Of a DNA stretch of 57,714 nucleotides, positions 50,927 to 57,714 are shown piece after piece. How positions within the stretch are numbered: position 1 is the stretch's first letter; every line of letters begins with the position of its first letter. Made by a program: the position numbers and the translations under genes. The notes under the pieces are model-generated. The model searched no databases. It saw only the letters and a list, made by a program, of their open reading frames with translations, and was not told the DNA's origin. The stretch is from CAYLNM01 sp964385045 (lineage in GTDB: Bacteria > Planctomycetota > Phycisphaerae > Phycisphaerales > SM1A02). The stretch spans positions 1 through 57,714 of the forward strand of contig CAYLNM010000008.1 of assembly GCA_964385045.1 (NCBI GenBank), given 5' to 3'.

Positions 50927-52741
50927 ATGCCCCGACCCGACCGCCGCCCGGACGCCCCGTCCGCCCCTCCCCGCCGAGCCCGCCCCACGGCGGCCGTGAC
51001 GCTCGCCGCCGCCCCGCTCCTCGCCGTGGCCGGCCCGGCCGCCGCGGCGGCCACGATCGCGGCCCCCGGAAGCCCGGGCCCGGCGTCGACCGCGACGATC
51101 ACGACCGCGTCCGCCTTCGCCGGCGGCCCCTTCTCCGCCCTCCGCTCCGCCGCGACCGATCCGGTGGAGCGGCTCGAGCAGCTCGCGTCCCGGCACCCCG
51201 GCCTGGTCCGCCTCCACCGTCCGCTCGACGGGGACGACGGACTCGTGATCGCCGAGCTCGGGCCGGGCGACGAGGCCCGGCGGGCCGGCCGGCCCGCGAT
51301 CCTGGTCCTCGCCGGCCTCGACGGTCGCCACCGCGTCGGGACCTCCGCCGCCCTCGCGATCGCCGAGGACCTGGTCGCCGCCCCCGAGGTCCTCGAGACG
51401 GTGACGGTGTACGTGCTGCCGCGGATCGTCGAGCCGGGGCTTCGCTCCGGCCGGGCCCCGGTGCCGGACGACGCCGATCACGACGGACGCCTCGACGAGG
51501 ACGGCGGCGAGGACCTCGACGGCGACGGCGTCGTCCGCACGATGCGGATCGCCGATCCCTCCCCGCTGCTGGGCCTCGAGGCCACCCACGTCGTCGATCC
51601 CCACGATCCTCGCATCGTGCGTCCGGCGGCCGACGACGAGGTGCCGACCCACGCGATCGCGACCGAGGGCCGGGACGACGACGGCGACGGACGGATCGCC
51701 GAGGACGGCCCCGGCGGCACCCACGCCGACCGCGACTGGCCCGCCCACTGGCCGGAGTTCGGCGACGGGACCGGGGCGTGGGCGCTGTCGCTGCCCCGCA
51801 CCCGGGCCATCGCGGACTGGTTGCTCGAGCACGAGCACGTCGCGTTGACGCTCGTCTTCGGCCCCCACGACTCGCTCGCGACCGTCCCGACGACGCGGGG
51901 AGGCGGCCCCACCGGGCGCGTGCCCGAGGGCCTGCTCGCGGCGGACGAGGACGTCCACGCCGCAGTCGCCGAGCGGTTCCGGTCGATCACCGGCATCGCC
52001 GCCGGGGAGCGCGGACCGCGCGCCCCGGGATCCTTCGACGCCTGGTCGTACGCCCATCTCGGCCTCTGGAGCTTCTCGTCCCCGCTCTGGCACGAGCCCG
52101 GTCGCATGGGCGAGCTGGCCCGGCGCGGCGACGACGCCGGCCCGGACTCGGAGGACGAGGGCGAGCGCGGCGGCGAGGAGGCCCGAACGCCGTCCGGCTC
52201 GGGCCCCGACGCGTGGCTCGCGTGGATCGACGCCGAGCGCGACGGCGAGGGCTTCGCCGAGTGGACCGCCTTCGACCACCCGCAGCTCGGACGGGTCGAG
52301 ATCGGCGGCCTGCATCCCGACCTGGCCTTGCAGCCGCCGGCGGCCCTCGTCCCCGGGATCACGGCCAAGGCGACCGAGTTCACCCGAGCCCTGCTCGGCA
52401 TGATGCCGCGGCTCGAGATCGCGGGCGTGCATCACCGCCCGATGGGCGGCGGCCTCCACGAAGTCGCCGTCACCGTGCGCAACGCCGGCACGATGCCGAC
52501 CCGGCCCGCCATCGCCGCCCGCGTCCGCCGGCTCACGCCCACGCTCGTGCGGCTCGACGTCGACGCCGAGCGCCTCATCGCCGGCCCCCGGCTCGCCCGC
52601 ATCGAGCGGCTCGAGGCCGGCGCCTCCGAGTCCATCCGCTGGACCGTCCGGCTCGACGAGCCGAAGAGCGTCCGCGTGATCGTCACCGACCCCGTCCACG
52701 GCCGCCTGAGCGCCCTGCTCGGCGACCGCGAGGAGGACTGA
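50927..52741 (+). CDS. Secreted M14-like protein lacking the zinc and catalytic residues
   Basis: A 604-aa exported protein (signal peptide TAAVTLAAAPLLAVAGPAAA). It is a diverged copy of the next gene over its whole length. The M14 HxxE zinc site, VHGNE in the neighbour, is LDGRH here. The catalytic Glu (TNEL in the neighbour) is SSPL. The late His may remain (GPHDS). Asp-rich EF-hand-like calcium loops are kept (DDADHDGRLDEDGGEDLDGD, then DDDGDGRIAEDGP). It is probably a non-catalytic partner or binding protein. AGGAG lies about ten bases before the ATG. The next gene starts two bases after its stop. Confidence 0.8.
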   Translation: MPRPDRRPDAPSAPPRRARPTAAVTLAAAPLLAVAGPAAAAATIAAPGSPGPASTATITTASAFAGGPFSALRSAATDPVERLEQLASRHPGLVRLHRPLDGDDGLVIAELGPGDEARRAGRPAILVLAGLDGRHRVGTSAALAIAEDLVAAPEVLETVTVYVLPRIVEPGLRSGRAPVPDDADHDGRLDEDGGEDLDGDGVVRTMRIADPSPLLGLEATHVVDPHDPRIVRPAADDEVPTHAIATEGRDDDGDGRIAEDGPGGTHADRDWPAHWPEFGDGTGAWALSLPRTRAIADWLLEHEHVALTLVFGPHDSLATVPTTRGGGPTGRVPEGLLAADEDVHAAVAERFRSITGIAAGERGPRAPGSFDAWSYAHLGLWSFSSPLWHEPGRMGELARRGDDAGPDSEDEGERGGEEARTPSGSGPDAWLAWIDAERDGEGFAEWTAFDHPQLGRVEIGGLHPDLALQPPAALVPGITAKATEFTRALLGMMPRLEIAGVHHRPMGGGLHEVAVTVRNAGTMPTRPAIAARVRRLTPTLVRLDVDAERLIAGPRLARIERLEAGASESIRWTVRLDEPKSVRVIVTDPVHGRLSALLGDREED

Positions 52742-52743
52742 TC

Positions 52744-54582
52744 GTGCCCCGCCCCATCCCCCGCCGAACCGTGTCCCCGTCGCCCGCGCCCACCCGCCGG
52801 GCGGCCGACGGTCCCCGTCCCCGCCGCCGCGGCCTGCTCGCCACGGCGATCCTCGCCGCGGCGGTCCTGCCGGTGGCGATTCCCGCGGCCCCCGCGGCGG
52901 CCCAGATGATGCACCCGGGCCGCGTCGACGTCGCGTTCAACCGCTATTACGACATCGAGCAGCTCGACGGGATCGTCCGCGAGATCGCCGACGCCTATCC
53001 CGAGCTCGTCGAGCTGCGCGAGATCGGCCGCTCGCTGCAGGGCCGTCCGCTCCACGTCGCGATCGTCACCTCGCCGGGGTCCGACCACCGTGAGAAGCCG
53101 GCGATGTGGATCGACGGCAACGTCCACGGCAACGAGATCCAGGCGTCGGAGGTCGTGCTGTACTCCCTCTGGTACCTGACCAAGGAGTACGGCCGCAACG
53201 AGATGCTCACCGAGCTGCTCGATCGCACGGCGATCTACCTCTGCCACTCGGTGAACCCCGACGGCCGCGCGTACTGGTTCGACGAGGCGAACACGCCGAG
53301 CACCTCGCGCTCGAACCAGCGGCCGATCGACAGCGACCGCGACGGCCGGTACGACGAGGATCCGCCCAATGATCTCGACGGCGACGGCTCGATCACCCGT
53401 ATGTGGAAGCGGGACCCCGACGGCGACTGGATCCGCGACCGCAACGACCCGCGGATCTTCCGCCGGGTGGGGGCGGGCGAGCAGGGCGAGTGGACCTACG
53501 TCGGGACCGAGGGCATCGACGATGACGGCGACGGGCGGATCAACGAGGATCCGGCCGGCGGCGACGACATGAACCGCAACTGGCCGGGCGACTGGCAGCC
53601 GTCCTACGTGCAGCGCGGGGCGGGCCCCTACCCGCTGCAGTCGCCCGAGACGCGGGCGGTGGCCGAGTTCATCGCCGCCCACCCCAACATCGCCGCGAGC
53701 CAGTCCTACCACAACACCGGCGGCATGGTTCTCCGCGGACCCGGCACCGACTACATGGCGTCGGCCTACTCGCGGCGCGACATCGCGGTGTACGACGAGC
53801 TGGCCGATCTCGGCGCGCTCATGAACCCGAGCTACCGGTCGCTGGTCATCTTCAGCGACCTCTACAACGTGCACGGCGGGTTCGCGACCTGGGTGGCCGA
53901 GAGCCTCGGGGTCATCTCGTTCACCAACGAGCTGATGAGCACCGAGAAGTACTTCTACCGCAACGGACGCCCCTCCGAGGAGGAGATGTGGGTGTGGCGC
54001 GACCACATCGCCTTCGGCGAGGTGTTCACCGACTACACCGAGGTCGAGCATCCCGAGCACGGCACCGTCCTGGTGGGCGGCCCGAACAAGTGGGCGAGCC
54101 GCGTGACGCCGCTGTTCATGCTCGAGGAGGAGTGCCACCGGAACTTCGCGTTCACGATGCTGCACGCGGGCGCGATGCCGGAGCTGTCGTTCCACCGCCC
54201 CGAGGTCGAGCGGGTCGACGGCGACCTGTGGCAGGTGACGATCGCGGTCAGGAACGCGCAGGTCATCCCGACCCGGACCGACCGGGCGATCCGGCAGCGG
54301 ATCGGGGCCCCCGACCTGCTCGCGGCGGGCGGCGACGACGTCGAGGTCATGGCGTCGGCCGTCATCGGCTCCCGCCTGTCCGACGGCCTGCCCGACGGGG
54401 TCGTGGGACAGGCGGAGCCGGGCCGACTCGTCGTCGCCCGAGGCGTTCCCAGCCGGGGCGATCGGCTCGTGCGGCTGCTCGTGCAGGGGCCCCGCGGCGC
54501 CGAGCTCCGGCTCGAGTTCACCTCGGAGAAGGCGATCGACATCGAGACGAGGGTGACGCTCGAGCCGACCGACGCCGACTGA
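52744..54582 (+). CDS. Secreted M14-family zinc carboxypeptidase with Asp-rich calcium loops
   Basis: A 612-aa peptidase of the M14 (carboxypeptidase A) family with intact zinc ligands H128 and E131 (DGNVHGNEIQ) and H323 (QSYHNTGG), and the catalytic Glu at about 396 (SFTNELMS). A twin-arginine-like signal (RPRRRGLLATAILAAAV) directs export. Two DxDxDG-rich inserts, near residues 195-220 and 259-275, resemble calcium-binding loops. The C-terminal ~130 residues form a beta domain. The GTG at 52744 uses GGAGG inside the end of the previous gene. Confidence 0.92.
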   Translation: MPRPIPRRTVSPSPAPTRRAADGPRPRRRGLLATAILAAAVLPVAIPAAPAAAQMMHPGRVDVAFNRYYDIEQLDGIVREIADAYPELVELREIGRSLQGRPLHVAIVTSPGSDHREKPAMWIDGNVHGNEIQASEVVLYSLWYLTKEYGRNEMLTELLDRTAIYLCHSVNPDGRAYWFDEANTPSTSRSNQRPIDSDRDGRYDEDPPNDLDGDGSITRMWKRDPDGDWIRDRNDPRIFRRVGAGEQGEWTYVGTEGIDDDGDGRINEDPAGGDDMNRNWPGDWQPSYVQRGAGPYPLQSPETRAVAEFIAAHPNIAASQSYHNTGGMVLRGPGTDYMASAYSRRDIAVYDELADLGALMNPSYRSLVIFSDLYNVHGGFATWVAESLGVISFTNELMSTEKYFYRNGRPSEEEMWVWRDHIAFGEVFTDYTEVEHPEHGTVLVGGPNKWASRVTPLFMLEEECHRNFAFTMLHAGAMPELSFHRPEVERVDGDLWQVTIAVRNAQVIPTRTDRAIRQRIGAPDLLAAGGDDVEVMASAVIGSRLSDGLPDGVVGQAEPGRLVVARGVPSRGDRLVRLLVQGPRGAELRLEFTSEKAIDIETRVTLEPTDAD

Positions 54583-54626
54583 CCGGGCGGACGCTCACCG
54601 AACGAGTCGCTCACTCCGTCCGACCG

Positions 54627-54672
54627 CGCCGCCCGGCTCGACCGATCCCTTCGGGGCGCGAGCCGGGCGGCG
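54627..54672 (+). terminator. Hairpin after the M14 peptidase gene
   Basis: Perfect 14-bp arms (54627-54640 with 54659-54672, loop of 18) start 44 bases after the stop. It is a likely terminator of the M14 pair. Confidence 0.6.
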
Positions 54673-54843
54673 TGCGTTCCGGCGGGGCGGCGTCTCCCGT
54701 CCCGACGAGCGACCGGAGGGCGATCCCGGGGCCACCCCGGGGCCACCCGGGGCCACCCCGGGGCCACCCCGGGGCGCCGGGGCGCCACGACGTGGCGACC
54801 CGGGAGCGACGGGCGGCCGCCGGGCGACCGGGGGCCGCCGGGG

Positions 54844-54987
54844 CGCGAACGGGGACCGCCCGGGCGCGCGAACGAGGGTCGCGGGGCGGCCGGGGACCCG
54901 CCAGGCGCGAACGAGGGCCGCCCGGGCGCGCGAACGAGGGCCGCGGGGCGGCCGGGGATCCGCCAAGCGCGAACGGGGGCCGCTGGG
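54844..54987. repeat. 62-bp tandem repeats
   Basis: Two full 62-bp copies (54844-54905 and 54906-54967) differ at a few bases and are followed by a partial third (from 54968). The period is not a multiple of three, so it is unlikely to be coding. Confidence 0.85.
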
Positions 54988-55710
54988 GACCACGACGGGC
55001 CGACTCAGGAGCGCCCGGGGGGGCCGCCGCGGGGTGACCGGGAGGTCGCCTCGGCGCGACTGGGGGCGAACAGGAGCGAGCGCGAGACGCGTGTGGAGCC
55101 TGCAATCCCGAGACAGACCGCTGGCCACGACGACCGCACCGCAAACGCCGCGGGCGATGGCCGGAGCCGTGCCTCGACGACGACCCGGCGACGGCTCCGG
55201 AGGCGGTCTTCCGCATTTCAGGGCGAATACCGCGTCCTCGCAGCCACCTTCGACGCGATCCCGCGCGAGGGACCGTCCTGCGGTCCGCGGCACCAGTGAT
55301 CGCACTGGGTGTCGCCACGATCGACGCGACTCCGCTGCGAAGCGGGGCCGACGCTCCCGCGATCCAGCAGCGCGCTCCGAAGGCGTCGAAACCGACGGGG
55401 AGACGTGGCCTGCGGGGACCAGACGTCCTGACGGACGAAGGGCCGGTCGTGCCGGACAGGCCCCCCGAGACCCCCCGAAGCCCCCCGACGTGGCCCTGAA
55501 TACGCCGGACCGTCCGCTGCCAAGCCCTTCCCGGGCCGCCACCACGAACCGACGCTCGCCGCTCCGGGCCCATGGACCGTCCCGGCGGGCCGGGCTCGCC
55601 GCGCACGTTCGGGCCACGACCAACGGCACACCCCGCCAGACGAGACGAGACGAGACGACACGGCCTCCGGCGGCGTTGCGGACCGGAACGCCCCGTTCCC
55701 CGAAGCGCCG

Positions 55711-55817
55711 CGAACGGGCATGTCATCGCCCGTCGTCACCGGGGCGACCGGTCGGGTGCTGCGGGCATACGCCCTGCACCCACGAACGGGCATGTCATCA
55801 CCCGTCGTCACCGGGGC
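55711..55817. repeat. 35-bp direct repeat
   Basis: Copies at 55711-55745 and 55783-55817 differ at one base, with starts 72 bases apart. Only two copies are seen. No adjoining cas genes or mobile element are present. Confidence 0.85.
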
Positions 55818-56441
55818 CTCCCGACGGCGCCCGTGATCCCCGACGACGCCCCGCGACGAGACGCGGCACCTGCGACCTCCAAGGCCCCCGTCACGTGGCC
55901 GATGCCCGCCGCCGCCCCTGGCGTCTCTCGATGGATCACACCGGGACGGACAGGTCGGCCTCGGCGTCGCGGCTCGTCGCGACGCAGGCAGCATCCGCTT
56001 CCCCGACCACGACCGGACACGTCATCCGGAGCGTCCGCGAGGCCAGGACCGGACACCGAACGCTCGGACTCCCCGCCGGGCCACGGACGAGCCGATGACG
56101 ACAGCCTCCAGTCGCTCTCCCGGCGCCCCCCCGGCCGCCCCCGACCATCGCGCGAGCCTCGGACGTCTCACGGCCACCGCAGAACGCTCATCCCTCCCAA
56201 GACGATCGCCCCACGGACACGGGTCCCCGTCGAACCGAATCGCAGCTCATCCCCCCCGGCACCCGTGCTGCCCTCGCGATGCCGAGCTGCCCCGCCGCAC
56301 CGCGGCCCGCGATCCGCGTGAACGCCAGGACGAGCTCGAGCCGCCGCCGCAATGGACTGTCGATCCGATCGCAGACGCCAACGGCCACGCCGTTCGCGGC
56401 GCGACCGGCCCATCCCTACGACCGGCCGAGCGCAACAAGAC

Positions 56442-56471
56442 AGCCCCGCCGGGCGCGTACCCGGCGGGGCT
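56442..56471 (-). terminator. rRNA operon terminator
   Basis: A perfect 12-bp stem (56442-56453 with 56460-56471, loop of six). On the minus strand it lies just after 5S and is followed by a T-rich stretch (TGTCTTGTT). It fits an intrinsic terminator of the rRNA operon. Confidence 0.85.
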
Positions 56472-56477
56472 GATCAA

Positions 56478-56583
56478 GTCGGCGATGACCTACTTTCCCG
56501 CTGTGCAGTATCATCGGCGGCAAGAGCTTAACTTCTGAGTTCGGGATGGGATCAGGTGTCTCCCCTTGCCTATCGTCACCGAC
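56478..56583 (-). rRNA. rrf: 5S ribosomal RNA
   Basis: About 106 nt on the minus strand. The ends pair as helix I (GTCGGTGA at the 5' end with TCGCCGAC at the 3' end), and the interior has the conserved CCATCCCGAACTCAGAAGTT core. It follows 23S on the same strand, with a spacer of ~155 bases. The exact ends are set by the helix. Confidence 0.95.
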
Positions 56584-56738
56584 AAGGCCGGGTGACGCCT
56601 GTCGACGTCACCCGACTCGATTGTTTCGTCGTGTGCAGCCGGACTCCCGAAGGAGCCCGCGAGAACGATCGCTCGACATTCGATTGCCGACCGTGTCGAC
56701 CGACCTGTCCGCCCGCGGCGGAACCCGGTCGGAACGAC

Positions 56739-57714
<976 letters not shown>

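Larger units (their letters stand above)
54583..56441. other. 1.9 kb region without a credible gene
   Basis: Between the M14 gene and the rRNA terminator. Open frames exist on both strands, but all are Arg/Pro/Gly-rich with no start signals or motifs, as expected by chance at this GC. It holds the M14 terminator, tandem CCCCGGGGCCA repeats (54728-54775), 62-bp repeats and a 35-bp direct repeat. Confidence 0.6.

Noticed and set aside
55711..55817. 35-bp direct repeat as a minimal CRISPR or attachment site
   Set aside because: Only two copies, no cas genes, no integrase and no tRNA end adjacent.
54595..56098. Several 250-370-codon open frames on both strands between the M14 gene and the rRNA operon
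   Set aside because: They overlap each other, have Arg/Pro/Gly composition, no ribosome binding sites and no motifs.

Overview
This window is extremely GC-rich bacterial chromosome, most likely from a planctomycete-type organism (Phycisphaerae or a relative), probably assembled from a metagenome. The guess rests on the combination of LL-diaminopimelate aminotransferase, futalosine-route menaquinone synthesis, type III glutamine synthetase, paired secreted fibro-slime proteins, several membrane proteins carrying zinc ribbons and a short PheT. No single gene proves it. Most neighbouring genes overlap as GTGA or ATGA, so translational coupling is the rule.

Positions 1-10098 (minus strand) hold a gas vesicle operon read leftwards: gvpA, a gvpC-like gene, gvpN, a gvpV-like gene, a zinc-ribbon protein, gvpF/L, gvpG, a double-domain ArsA/Get3-type ATPase, a second GvpA-family gene, gvpK, and a GvpJ-like protein with a very long low-complexity tail that leaves the window. 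The order resembles the A-C-N-V-F-G-W-A-K-X-A order known from Serratia, with the ArsA-type ATPase in the W position. Two strong hairpins sit after gvpA and after the gvpC-like gene. Divergent from it (10490-13728, plus strand) is a large protein with a histone-H1-like repeat segment, broken by a 100-N assembly gap, followed by a CheA-like body that has lost its phospho-histidine and ATP-binding motifs but keeps a CheW domain.

Positions 13.9-30.0 kb are mostly housekeeping: dapL, rplT, rpmI, an ECF sigma and anti-sigma pair, two lipoproteins, pheT with a cyclodeaminase-like gene, mqnC, zinc-ribbon membrane proteins, ilvE and an epimerase fused to a decayed HAD phosphatase. Positions 30.3-36.1 kb encode secreted or envelope proteins, including two fibro-slime proteins. 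Positions 36.5-42.3 kb form a surface glycosylation block: a Maf-type protein fused to decayed cytidylyltransferase and radical-SAM/SPASM-like regions, then neuA- and neuC-like genes for nonulosonic acid. Positions 42.4-48.3 kb hold an HDOD protein, a Lon-N protein, tRNA-Arg(CCG), a MazG-like protein, trpA and a type III glutamine synthetase.

Positions 48.4-54.6 kb hold another zinc-ribbon membrane protein and a tandem pair of M14-type secreted peptidases, of which the first has lost its catalytic residues. A 1.9 kb stretch with no credible gene but several short repeats follows. The right edge is the 3' end of an rRNA operon (23S partial, 5S, terminator) on the minus strand.

A theme runs through the window: several enzyme families (CheA, HAD phosphatase, radical SAM, M14) are present as apparently catalytically dead copies fused to or placed beside working domains.
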